A stretch of 8,157 bases of DNA, taken from positions 1 to 8,157 of the forward strand of contig WQSU01000109.1 of NCBI GenBank assembly GCA_009787675.1. Reading direction: 5' to 3'. Below the pieces are notes generated by a model. It was not told the origin of the DNA. It saw only the letters and a program-made list of their open reading frames with translations, and did no database searches. Made by a program: the position numbers and the translations under genes. This DNA comes from Lentimicrobiaceae bacterium. GTDB lineage: Bacteria > Bacteroidota > Bacteroidia > Bacteroidales > WCHB1-69. Positions 1 through 6,120 of this stretch are shown here, piece by piece; the stretch's first letter is position 1; each line of letters begins with the position of its first letter.

Positions 1-458
1 GCACTCTTTCTATTTTCCAAAAAACTCAGAATTACCGCAAACCCCACCACCGCGTATGCAAACATATAAACCGCTACATGCGGTACAAACCAACCCGATT
101 GTAACGCCGGCATCAACACCTGCGATTGAATTTCAGGTTTGCAAATGGTAATTACCACAAAAACAGCAGCTAACAAGTTAGTGAGTGCAAGCAAATAACC
201 CATTCTCAACCGCCAATACGTAACTCCACCTAAAATTGCCAGAAAAAAAGAGTACCAAATCCTTGTTTCCCCCATCGTTTTAAACGGCGGGCGTTCCAAC
301 GTAATCCACAAGCAAGATAGGAGCATACCTATCAATAACACTCCAACTGTTTGAAAAACAACCGCACCTTTCTCCTTCTTTTTAATGGAGCAAAAAGAAG
401 CAACGCCCCAACACAAAACAGCTGTTATTCCAAATGCAGTAAATATCTGATTAAGCAT
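1..458 (-). CDS. ccsA: CcsA/ResC-type cytochrome c assembly (heme handling) protein, N-terminal half
   Basis: The reading frame is open from the ATG at 458-456 to the window edge: 152 residues seen, C-terminus missing. CcsA/ResC proteins of the System II cytochrome c maturation pathway carry heme across the inner membrane and present it to apocytochromes. Visible support: hydrophobic segments at about residues 5-22, 33-52, 69-82, 88-105 and 126-146; the family stretch ERPPFKTMGETRIWYSFF (55-72); and PALQSGWFVPHVAVYM (117-132), whose His127 fits the conserved periplasmic heme-ligand histidine. The tryptophan-rich WWD loop should follow but lies outside the window. The start is chosen because it lies 3 nt after the truA stop and gives a normal N-terminus; there is no clear Shine-Dalgarno. 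Translation is probably coupled to truA. Family call is firm; the exact symbol (ccsA, resC or ccsB by scheme) is less so. Confidence 0.85.
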   Translation of the reverse strand, partial: MLNQIFTAFGITAVLCWGVASFCSIKKKEKGAVVFQTVGVLLIGMLLSCLWITLERPPFKTMGETRIWYSFFLAILGGVTYWRLRMGYLLALTNLLAAVFVVITICKPEIQSQVLMPALQSGWFVPHVAVYMFAYAVVGFAVILSFLENRKS

Positions 459-461
459 AAT

Positions 462-1205
462 CTATATAAAATCGTAGGTTATTTTCTCTAAAAACAGTGC
501 ATGTGCAGGTGCGGACATGCCGGCTTTGTTTCTGTTTTTTTCTTGAATAATCTCCTGAAAGTCAGTCACAGAAATCTTGCCTTTGCCCACTAACAAGAGC
601 GTGCCTACAATAGCGCGCACCATATTTCGCAAAAACCGGTTTGCCGTAATTGTAAAAACAAGGGAATCCCCTTCTTGTTCCCAACATGCAGCTTTTATTT
701 CACAAAAATTATTATTTACATCCGTGTGCAGTTTAGAAAAACTTGTAAAATCTTTATTTTCAAGCAAAAAAGAAGCGGCAGCATTCATCGCCTCAAGGTC
801 TAACTTTTCATACACACGGTAAGTAGTTTGAAATTGAAACGGGTCTTTTGAAATGGCAACATAATACTTGTAGGTGCGGTCTAAGGCGCTAAAACGGGCA
901 TGGGCATCATCTGCCACTTTGAAAATTCTGTAAATCACAAGCTCTTTGGGTAAGAAAGCGTTGAGTTTGTGTTGTAATGTTTCGAGGTAATCCTCAGCAA
1001 GCAGTTCCTCATAGTCGAAATGAGCAAAAAAATTCCTTGCATGCACGCCGGTATCTGTTCGTCCACAGCCTACCAACTCAATTTTGTTTTTTAAGAGCAA
1101 GGAGAAACAATCTTCCAATACCTCTTGCACGCTCATCTGGTTGGGTTGTCGCTGCCATCCAAAAAAAGGCGCACCATTATAGCTAAGCTCTACAAAATAT
1201 CGCAT
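462..1205 (-). CDS. truA: tRNA pseudouridine(38-40) synthase TruA
   Basis: Cytoplasmic enzyme that isomerises uridine to pseudouridine at positions 38, 39 and 40 in the tRNA anticodon stem-loop. The 247-residue length is normal for the family. Family marks: N-terminal strand with YNGAPFFGWQRQ (9-20), the catalytic loop GCGRTDTGVHAR (46-57) with nucleophile Asp51, RTYKYY (110-115) with the conserved Tyr, FTSFSK (153-158), the second-half motif FLRNMVRAIVGTLL (191-204), and the C-terminal APAHALFL (232-239). Nothing is truncated or frame-shifted. It is 3 nt upstream of the ccsA-type gene, so the two probably share a transcript. Upstream it is separated from the hydrolase gene by 146 bp of repeat-rich DNA in which I see no TAnnTTTG box, so whether truA has its own promoter is unclear. 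Confidence 0.97.
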   Translation of the reverse strand: MRYFVELSYNGAPFFGWQRQPNQMSVQEVLEDCFSLLLKNKIELVGCGRTDTGVHARNFFAHFDYEELLAEDYLETLQHKLNAFLPKELVIYRIFKVADDAHARFSALDRTYKYYVAISKDPFQFQTTYRVYEKLDLEAMNAAASFLLENKDFTSFSKLHTDVNNNFCEIKAACWEQEGDSLVFTITANRFLRNMVRAIVGTLLLVGKGKISVTDFQEIIQEKNRNKAGMSAPAHALFLEKITYDFI

Positions 1206-1263
1206 ATAAAATTTATTAATCTATTACATTAATCATTGTATTGATTATTCTTTTTATCATTAT

Positions 1264-1283
1264 CCGTCAGTTAAAACTGACGG
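1264..1283. repeat. Perfect inverted repeat, 9-bp arms
   Basis: Arm CCGTCAGTT and its exact reverse complement AACTGACGG are separated by two A bases. As RNA it would form an 8-bp stem with a 4-nt loop. Neither strand shows a U-run after the stem, so it is not a classical intrinsic terminator. Its right arm lies inside the first copy of the adjacent 20-bp tandem repeat, so duplication and palindrome are linked. Confidence 0.8.
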
Positions 1284-1308
1284 CAATTAGTTAAAACTGA
1301 CGGCAATT
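1269..1308. repeat. Two-copy perfect 20-bp tandem duplication
   Basis: The unit begins AGTTAAAACTGACGG and ends CAATT; copies at 1269-1288 and 1289-1308 are identical and directly abutting. It lies between the hydrolase gene stop (1352) and the truA start (1205), both minus strand. An exact 20-bp duplication suggests recent slippage or a dispersed repeat family. Function is unknown. Confidence 0.9.
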
Positions 1309-1314
1309 TATAAA

Positions 1315-1354
1315 CACTAATCATTAACCACTAATCACTAATCACTAAACACTA
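1315..1354. repeat. Heptamer tandem repeat (CACTAAT), about 5.7 copies
   Basis: Copies in order: CACTAAT (1315-1321), CATTAAC (1322-1328), CACTAAT (1329-1335), CACTAAT (1336-1342), CACTAAA (1343-1349), then partial CACTA (1350-1354). The last partial copy supplies the TAG stop codon (minus strand, 1354-1352) of the hydrolase gene. It resembles the short tandemly repeated heptamers known from cyanobacterial intergenic DNA. That likeness is of form only; no shared origin is claimed. Confidence 0.85.
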
Positions 1355-1963
1355 TTTTACTCTGCATTTAAACATCACCTCGTTTTCAAGAACTCCCTCC
1401 AACTCATCTCCAATCTCCACTTTGCCGATGCCACACGGGGTTCCTGTGAAAATCAAATCCCCAATTTTCAATGTGATAAATTGCGATATATGAGCAATAA
1501 TTTCATCTATGGAAAACAACATGTCTGCGGTATTTCCTTGTTGTACAAGTTGGTTATTTTTTAAAAGCGAGAAGTTGATGTTTTTTAAATCCTCAAATTG
1601 TTTTTTGGGGAGGAATCGGTTCACTACGGCAGAGCCGTCAAATGCTTTGGAAATTTCCCAAGGGAGTGCATTTTTAAACACTTCTGCTTGAATGTCGCGT
1701 GCAGTAAAATCAATTCCAAGCCCAATTTCGTCATAATAGGTATGGGCAAACTTCTTTTGAATATGTTTACCCAATTTGTTGATACGCACCACCAATTCCA
1801 CTTCATAATGAATATTATTTGAAAAATCGGGATAAAAAAAAGGGCGGTTTCTTGTCGTAAGCGCTGTTTCAGGTTTTAGAAAAAAAACAGGCAAAGCAGG
1901 AATTGCTTTGCCTAATTCTTCAATATGAGATTTGTAGTTGAGACCGATGCAGATGATTTTCAT
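1352..1963 (-). CDS. Fumarylacetoacetate hydrolase (FAH) family protein, acylpyruvase-like
   Basis: A 203-residue, single-domain member of the FAH superfamily, metal-dependent enzymes that cleave or tautomerise acylpyruvate-type beta-diketo acids in the cytoplasm (FAHD1/YcgM-like proteins). The length fits the minimal FAH fold. Visible signature: N-terminal ICIGLNYKSHIEELG (4-18), FFLKPETAL (27-35), the metal ligands E54 and E56 in HYEVELVV (52-59), D85 in GLGIDFTARD (81-90), the KAFDGSAV segment (106-113) with Lys106, and GTPCGIG (174-180). All expected ligands are present, so it is probably active; the substrate cannot be read from sequence. It follows the lipoprotein gene by 47 bp on the same strand and may be co-transcribed, but the genes share no obvious pathway. 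Its stop codon lies within the heptamer repeat. Confidence 0.93.
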   Translation of the reverse strand: MKIICIGLNYKSHIEELGKAIPALPVFFLKPETALTTRNRPFFYPDFSNNIHYEVELVVRINKLGKHIQKKFAHTYYDEIGLGIDFTARDIQAEVFKNALPWEISKAFDGSAVVNRFLPKKQFEDLKNINFSLLKNNQLVQQGNTADMLFSIDEIIAHISQFITLKIGDLIFTGTPCGIGKVEIGDELEGVLENEVMFKCRVK

Positions 1964-2010
1964 AGCAAAAAAACGAGTTTAGAATATTTGCATCGGTTAC
2001 AATGTTTCTT

Positions 2011-2745
2011 TTATTTTTTATAAAATTTTATGGCATCAAGGCAAATATAGTCACTATAAGAGTCGAGATTGTAGGGATACCAAGTAAAAGTATGTTCTCC
2101 CGATGGTACAGCAAATGCATATCTTTGCCAAGATTCAGTCAATTGAATCTCATGTTGAATATTATTGATCAAAAATCTCATTCTAGGCATATAATAATAA
2201 GATACTCCCTTAGCATAAAATTCGATACTGTCAATGGTAGCATCACAAGTTTTTATTGTAGTTAATGCATAATTATAGCCATATGATTCAGATCTTATTG
2301 AAAAATTATCATCAAATCCAGGCGAGGTAATGCTCCAATAATTCGCACTCCATCCTTTGGGAAGTTTTCCATCGCTAAAAGAAACAAAATTAGGAGCTTC
2401 GTATTTCACAACACTAAAAGTAACGGTGGATTCATCTGTTACATTATCACTACCAAAAGCAACAACGCGAATGGTGTGGGAGCCTTCTTTCAAACTTTCA
2501 GGATAGATTCTAAAATTAAATGGGAAGGAAATTTTTTTGTCGTAGCCAACACCATCAAGGTAAATTTGTACTTCGTAAATGTTGGTATTCTCAACAGCAA
2601 CATCTACTGCAAGATCAATAGTTTCGCCTAATTCAAAAACGGCATTAGGGAGGGGTTTAACGATTTCGCACGTAATTTTTGGTTTATTACAGCCTGCGAA
2701 AATCAAAATTAGGGCAGTGCCCAATAAGAAAAGAGTTTTTTTCAT
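2011..2745 (-). CDS. Lipoprotein with Ig-like domain and C-terminal beta-sandwich, function unknown
   Basis: 244 residues. The N-terminus MKKTLFLLGTALILIFAGC is a signal peptide with a lipobox ending at Cys19, the predicted lipidated residue. After Cys comes NKPKI, without the acidic run typical of Bacteroidota surface-lipoprotein export signals, so an inner-leaflet outer-membrane or periplasmic location is more likely than surface display. Residues about 25-112 look like a bacterial Ig-like fold (PLPNAVFELGETIDLAVDV, then EGSHTIRVVAFGSDN). Residues about 120-244 are aromatic-rich and end in GEHTFTWYPYNLDS and ICLDAIKFY, like the closing strands of beta-jelly-roll domains in Bacteroidota adhesins and secreted hydrolases. 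No catalytic motif is recognised; a binding or scaffolding role is inference. It diverges from sufC across 139 bp. Confidence 0.85.
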   Translation of the reverse strand: MKKTLFLLGTALILIFAGCNKPKITCEIVKPLPNAVFELGETIDLAVDVAVENTNIYEVQIYLDGVGYDKKISFPFNFRIYPESLKEGSHTIRVVAFGSDNVTDESTVTFSVVKYEAPNFVSFSDGKLPKGWSANYWSITSPGFDDNFSIRSESYGYNYALTTIKTCDATIDSIEFYAKGVSYYYMPRMRFLINNIQHEIQLTESWQRYAFAVPSGEHTFTWYPYNLDSYSDYICLDAIKFYKK

Positions 2746-2795
2746 AAAATAAAATAATTTTGTTGGTTAAAATTTTGTGATCTTAAAATGTCGGG

Positions 2796-2803
2796 CGAAA
2801 ATA
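2796..2803 (-). promoter_or_regulatory. Weak candidate -7 box for the lipoprotein gene
   Basis: On the minus strand this reads TATTTTCG, one mismatch from TAnnTTTG, about 50 nt upstream of the lipoprotein start. No convincing TTG -33 element is seen at the right distance. The AT-rich context makes chance matches common. Confidence 0.25.
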
Positions 2804-2850
2804 TATCTTTTTTTAAATCGTAATTACAAACGGAATCTGCTTAAAAAAAA

Positions 2851-2858
2851 TATTTTTG
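2851..2858 (+). promoter_or_regulatory. Candidate Bacteroidota -7 promoter box for sufCD
   Basis: TATTTTTG is an exact match to TAnnTTTG, the -7 consensus of the primary sigma factor in Bacteroidota. It ends 26 nt before the sufC ATG, giving a short leader. No TTG is found 17-23 nt upstream, so the -33 element is degenerate or absent. The same octamer occurs before the two genes flanking 5876-6166. Confidence 0.5.
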
Positions 2859-2884
2859 CCGCCTGAAAAAAAATAAATAAAAAC

Positions 2885-3649
2885 ATGCTCTTAAAAATTG
2901 AAAATCTGCACGTTTCCATAAAAGGGAAAGAGATATTGAAAGGCATCAATTTGGAAGTCAATCGCGGTGAAGTACACGCCATTATGGGACCCAACGGCAC
3001 AGGAAAAAGCACACTTGCTTCCGTAGTTGCAGGTAAGGAAATATTTGAAGTTACCCAAGGAAGCATTATCTATAAAAACAAAAACCTTTTCGATTTGACC
3101 ATTGAAGACCGCGCACGCAATGGTATTTTTATTGGTTTTCAATACCCTGTGGAAATTCCGGGTGTAAGTATCACCAATTTTATGCGCACTGCACTGAACG
3201 AAATCCGCCAATATCGTGGCGAAACTCCGCTAAATTCCATGCAGTTCATGAAGTTGATGGAAGAAAAGAAAAAAGTAGTGGAACTGACGCAAAAACTAAG
3301 CGAACGCAGTGTAAATGAAGGATTCTCAGGTGGCGAAAAGAAACGGAATGAGATCTTTCAAATGGCAGTGCTTGAACCCGAACTGGCAATTTTAGACGAA
3401 ACCGATTCGGGGCTTGATATTGATGCCCTGCGAATTGTAGCCAGCGGCGTTAACCAACTGAAAACAAAAGAGAACGCAACTATTGTGATTACCCACTATC
3501 AGCGTCTTCTTGATTATATTGTTCCCGATGTAGTGCACGTGCTTTTTGATGGAAAAATTGTGAAATCAGGCACTAAAGAGTTGGCATTGGAGCTCGAAGA
3601 AAAAGGATATGAATGGATTAAAAAAGAATATGAAAATGACAGAGCCTAA
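2885..3649 (+). CDS. sufC: SufC, ABC-type ATPase of the SUF iron-sulfur assembly complex
   Basis: Cytoplasmic ATPase that pairs with SufB and SufD scaffold subunits and drives the shape changes needed for Fe-S cluster assembly. 254 residues, normal for SufC. Motifs in order: Walker A GPNGTGKS (35-42), Q-loop GFQYPVEIPG (84-93) with Gln86, ABC signature SGGEKKRNE (148-156), Walker B LAILDETDSGLDID (167-180) with Asp171 and catalytic Glu172, and the switch His204 in ITHYQRLLDY. The SGGEKKRNE and ETDSGLDID wording separates SufC from transport ATPases. The 3' end overlaps the sufD start, so the two are probably translationally coupled. In many Bacteroidota the order is sufB-sufC-sufD-sufS; here sufC is the first gene and has its own promoter-like box. 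Confidence 0.97.
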   Translation: MLLKIENLHVSIKGKEILKGINLEVNRGEVHAIMGPNGTGKSTLASVVAGKEIFEVTQGSIIYKNKNLFDLTIEDRARNGIFIGFQYPVEIPGVSITNFMRTALNEIRQYRGETPLNSMQFMKLMEEKKKVVELTQKLSERSVNEGFSGGEKKRNEIFQMAVLEPELAILDETDSGLDIDALRIVASGVNQLKTKENATIVITHYQRLLDYIVPDVVHVLFDGKIVKSGTKELALELEEKGYEWIKKEYENDRA

Positions 3650-4694
3650 TCCATCCGCTTTCCGCTGCAAAATAAAAAACCTTGACACTGCCCTGTGGGT
3701 GTTGATTAATGGAAAAAGCATTAAGTGTGAGTCTATTGCATCGTTTTGCGAAGGTGTTACCATAACAGCTATTGAAAATCGAAACACTATATCAATTCAT
3801 GTAGCTGAAAATGTGGTGGTTAATAAACCCATTCAAATCGTTTCAGCCATTCAAACTGATAAGACTTTAAAACTGACTCAACAATTTAAGGTTATATTGG
3901 AAAAAAACGCTTCCCTCACTTTGATGCATTGCGACGATTCTTTACAAAATGAACATTCTGATATTCAGAACCATGTGGATATTACTTTGGCAGAAAATTC
4001 GCAGTTGAATTATTATAAAATGGAGAACAAATCTGCCGGCTCTGTTTTAACCAACCATATTGAAGTGCACCAGAGCGCACATTCGCAATTTTATTCTAAT
4101 GTGATTACCTTTAATGCAGGAAAAGTGCATAACTTCTTGCAAGTGAATATGAATGCGCCTTTTGCTGACGCCCAGTTAAACGGTTTGTATTTGGTGGACA
4201 ACAAGCAAGAGATTCGGAATGAGCTGCACGTGCTGCACAATGCGCCCGACTGTACCAGCCGCCAACTATACAAAGGAATTGCCGATGATGAAGCCCACGC
4301 CTTTTTTAACGGACATATTATTGTGCAGAAAGATGCGCAGCGCACGGTTGCCTATCAAGTAAATAAAAACATTGCGCTGACCGATGAGGCGCACATTCAA
4401 ACCCAGCCTTTTTTAGAGATTTACGCCGATGATGTGAAATGCAGTCACGGAGCCACTATAGGGCAATTAGATGAAAATGCGCTTTTCTATCTACGTTCAC
4501 GAGGCATTTGTCAAGTGAATGCCCGAATGTTATTAATGTTTGCTTTTGCCAACGAGGTAGCGCAAACCGTTAAGATTCAAGCCCTCAAAGAACGCTTGTC
4601 GCACATGATTCAACAACGGCTGAAAGGAGAACTCCACATTTGCTCACAATGCGCGTTGCATTGCGATGAGGGTAGAGAGGTAAGTTTTGGGTAA
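3630..4694 (+). CDS. sufD: SufD-like Fe-S cluster assembly scaffold, short form lacking the N-terminal helical domain
   Basis: Partner of SufC (and SufB) in the SufBC2D scaffold. About 354 residues from this start. Core marks are intact: KDAQRTVAYQVNKNI, QPFLEIYADDVKCSHGATIGQ with the conserved His (counterpart of E. coli SufD His360), LDENALFYLRSRGI, MLLMFAFANEV, and the Cys-bearing tail RLKGELHICSQCALHC. Bacteroidota SufD as I recall them are over 400 residues and begin with a helical domain carrying an (E/R)-x-YKYT motif. Here the protein starts at NPSAFRCKIKNL, the first strand of the beta-helix core, and the ALN..DG segment before VVVNKPI is also missing. An in-frame TGA at 3561-3563 rules out a longer N-terminus. 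Alternative starts are 3609 and 3636; 3630 or 3636 are favoured by small overlap with sufC and an A-rich upstream stretch. Confidence 0.88.
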   Translation: MKMTEPNPSAFRCKIKNLDTALWVLINGKSIKCESIASFCEGVTITAIENRNTISIHVAENVVVNKPIQIVSAIQTDKTLKLTQQFKVILEKNASLTLMHCDDSLQNEHSDIQNHVDITLAENSQLNYYKMENKSAGSVLTNHIEVHQSAHSQFYSNVITFNAGKVHNFLQVNMNAPFADAQLNGLYLVDNKQEIRNELHVLHNAPDCTSRQLYKGIADDEAHAFFNGHIIVQKDAQRTVAYQVNKNIALTDEAHIQTQPFLEIYADDVKCSHGATIGQLDENALFYLRSRGICQVNARMLLMFAFANEVAQTVKIQALKERLSHMIQQRLKGELHICSQCALHCDEGREVSFG

Positions 4695-4696
4695 AA

Positions 4697-5317
4697 TTAT
4701 TTTGCTACCCCTACACTCTGCCCCAATATTGCTTTCCCATTAAATTTCAACAATTCTTGTAACTTTTCACGGTGAATGCTGCCTAATGCGCAGGTAGCCA
4801 AGCCTTCTGAGGCGCAGTACAAATAAACATTTTGGCTCACGTTGCCCGCATCGGTACATTCATACATGGCTTTGGCTTCTGCATTAAACCCATCCATTTT
4901 GTTGTAGTTGGCAACAAAAATGAGCATGAGCGGGCATTCTTGGAAACGCTCCTGCGAGGCGCCGCTGGTCCGGTGGTCGCCCGCTGCAATGAGTTGAAGG
5001 GCGTGTTCTTTGGGCAGGTAAAGATATGCGCCCTCTTTGTTAAGCACATAAATTTCAATTTGTTGTGCGTTTCTGGCAGTGGGTGCTGTACGCCTTCCAT
5101 CCTCACGATTTACCCCATTTGCTGCCCAAAGAAGATTGGATAATTGTTTAGGAGTGAGTTCTTTCTGCGAAAAATCGCGGTTGGTTTTGCGGTTTGCAAA
5201 AGCATCCATAAGAGACATGCCACCCGTTTTTTGCGGCGGAAGCAAAGGGATGGTCTTCTGTGCGTTCATTGATAAAGTAAGCATTGTTGCCATCATAAGA
5301 ATCAAGATTTTTTTCAT
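4697..5317 (-). CDS. Exported nitroreductase-family (SagB/ThcOx-like) flavoprotein
   Basis: 206 residues. The start MKKILILMMATMLTLSMNA followed by Q20 reads as a Sec signal peptide cleaved after Ala19, so the mature protein should be periplasmic. The rest is one nitroreductase domain: NRKTNRDFSQKELTPKQLSNLLWAANG (about 42-68) with Arg43 and Arg47 in the place of FMN-phosphate contacts, RRTAPTARNAQQIEIYVL (75-92), YLYLPKEHAL (98-107), CTDAGNVSQNVYLYCASEGL (154-173), and a C-terminal LGQSVGVAK. These fit the SagB/ThcOx-like branch of FMN-dependent oxidoreductases. The electron donor and substrate cannot be told; no azole-peptide biosynthesis genes are nearby. It follows the GNAT gene by 24 nt, probably on one transcript, and ends 2 bp from the convergent sufD stop. 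Confidence 0.88.
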   Translation of the reverse strand: MKKILILMMATMLTLSMNAQKTIPLLPPQKTGGMSLMDAFANRKTNRDFSQKELTPKQLSNLLWAANGVNREDGRRTAPTARNAQQIEIYVLNKEGAYLYLPKEHALQLIAAGDHRTSGASQERFQECPLMLIFVANYNKMDGFNAEAKAMYECTDAGNVSQNVYLYCASEGLATCALGSIHREKLQELLKFNGKAILGQSVGVAK

Positions 5318-5341
5318 AAGATTTAAAACTAAGGTTAATAA

Positions 5342-5875
5342 TTATTGTTGTGAAATTTCTTTAATTCGTTGTAACATAATAACATCTTCAAATCCGTGGT
5401 GTGCCTTTGTCCAATCTTTTTTAGTTCCGATAACGGAAAACCCACATTTTTGAAACAGTTTCAAACTGACTGGATTGCTAACCAATACGTTGCAATAAAT
5501 TTGATGCAGATGTAGCGTATTAAAAAGATAGGAAACTGCCAGTTCAACGGCATCAGTTCCCAACTCTTGTCTTCTGTGGTTTTTGTCGATGAGTATTCCT
5601 ATCCCTGCCCGACTGTTAAGAAAATCTATATCAAATACATCCACAATTCCAATGGTTTGTTTTGTGTCAAATAAATTAACCATAAAACGCACTTGTTTCA
5701 CCTTAAAAATATCCTCTTGCGCGCTATCCACAAACTGCTTGAGCGTATATTTAGAAAAAGGAGTTAAAGTTTGACTAATCTGCCAAATTTCAGGATCATT
5801 TTCCCACAAATAAAGCAACTCCACATCAGAGGGTTCTAATGCGCGCAGGGAGATTTTGGAGCTGAAGAGAAACAT
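5342..5875 (-). CDS. GNAT-family N-acetyltransferase (RimJ/SpeG-like)
   Basis: 177 residues, a normal length for single-domain GNAT enzymes, which move acetyl from acetyl-CoA to an amine. N-terminal ISLRALEPSDVELLYLWENDPEIW (8-31) is typical of the Acetyltransf_3 (RimJ/RimL/SpeG) branch. The central strand IGIVDVFDID (75-84) leads into the CoA-binding motif A, GIGILIDKNHRRQELGTDAV (91-110), with R101/R102, G106 and A109 at pyrophosphate-loop positions. VSNPVSLKLFQKCGF (132-146) is the conserved C-terminal segment with Asn134. The protein target is unknown; candidates in this branch include ribosomal protein N-termini and polyamines. A promoter-like site with a dyad in its spacer lies upstream at 5963-5991, leaving a leader of roughly 80 nt. 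It is followed by the exported nitroreductase gene. Confidence 0.92.
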   Translation of the reverse strand: MFLFSSKISLRALEPSDVELLYLWENDPEIWQISQTLTPFSKYTLKQFVDSAQEDIFKVKQVRFMVNLFDTKQTIGIVDVFDIDFLNSRAGIGILIDKNHRRQELGTDAVELAVSYLFNTLHLHQIYCNVLVSNPVSLKLFQKCGFSVIGTKKDWTKAHHGFEDVIMLQRIKEISQQ

Positions 5876-5962
5876 GGGTTAGTGGTTAATTTGTTTAAGT
5901 TGTAAATTGTTTGTATTTATTAGTTTAAATTATTTTTCATATTCAAGATATGATAATTGCGG

Positions 5963-5991
5963 CAAAAATAAATATTTCATAGAAATATCAA
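5963..5991 (-). promoter_or_regulatory. Candidate promoter for the GNAT-nitroreductase pair, with dyad in the spacer
   Basis: Read on the minus strand: TTG at 5991-5989, an 18-nt spacer, then TATTTTTG at 5970-5963, an exact TAnnTTTG. Spacing fits the 17-23 nt seen in Bacteroidota promoters, making this the best-formed promoter in the window. The spacer holds a 7-bp inverted repeat (ATATTTC, 3 nt, GAAATAT at 5972-5988), a possible operator. Confidence 0.55.
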
Positions 5992-6057
5992 CATTAATGC
6001 TGTTTATTATTCAACAAAAATGTACATCAAGAGAATCAGCAACATACGTGCTTCCTA

Positions 6058-6079
6058 ATTCAAATTCATGAAATTGAAT
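6058..6079. promoter_or_regulatory. 22-bp imperfect palindrome, candidate operator
   Basis: Outer arms ATTCAA (6058-6063) and TTGAAT (6074-6079) flank a self-complementary TTCATGAA core (6065-6072); 10 of 11 base pairs match, the exception being a symmetric A/A pair at 6064/6073. It lies 41 bp upstream of the candidate -7 box for the peptidase gene, a plausible position for an activator or repressor dimer. No regulator gene is adjacent. Confidence 0.4.
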
Positions 6080-6120
6080 CAAGTTAATAGAATCTATAAA
6101 CCTACCATATTAGAAATACT

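Noticed and set aside
1264..1283. Hairpin considered as an intrinsic terminator
   Set aside because: Neither strand has a T-run after the stem, so it is listed as an inverted repeat only.
1269..1354. Repeat cluster considered as a CRISPR array
   Set aside because: The units are 20 bp and 7 bp, directly abutting with no spacers, and no cas genes are present.
2824..3066. Minus-strand open frame facing the start of sufC
   Set aside because: Shadow of the sufC 5' end; no motif, and it would overlap the ATPase Walker A coding sequence.
4832..5143. Plus-strand open frame of about 100 codons
   Set aside because: It is antisense to the nitroreductase-family gene, has no recognisable motif and no start signal.
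5079..5453. Plus-strand open frame of 124 codons spanning two minus-strand genes
   Set aside because: It overlaps the signal-peptide end of the flavoprotein gene and the 3' end of the GNAT gene; both of those have clear family support.
5937..5953. 6-bp stem with 5-nt loop (TCATAT / ATATGA) in the GNAT leader
   Set aside because: All-AT-rich short stem of the kind expected by chance in this composition; no riboswitch-like structure around it.
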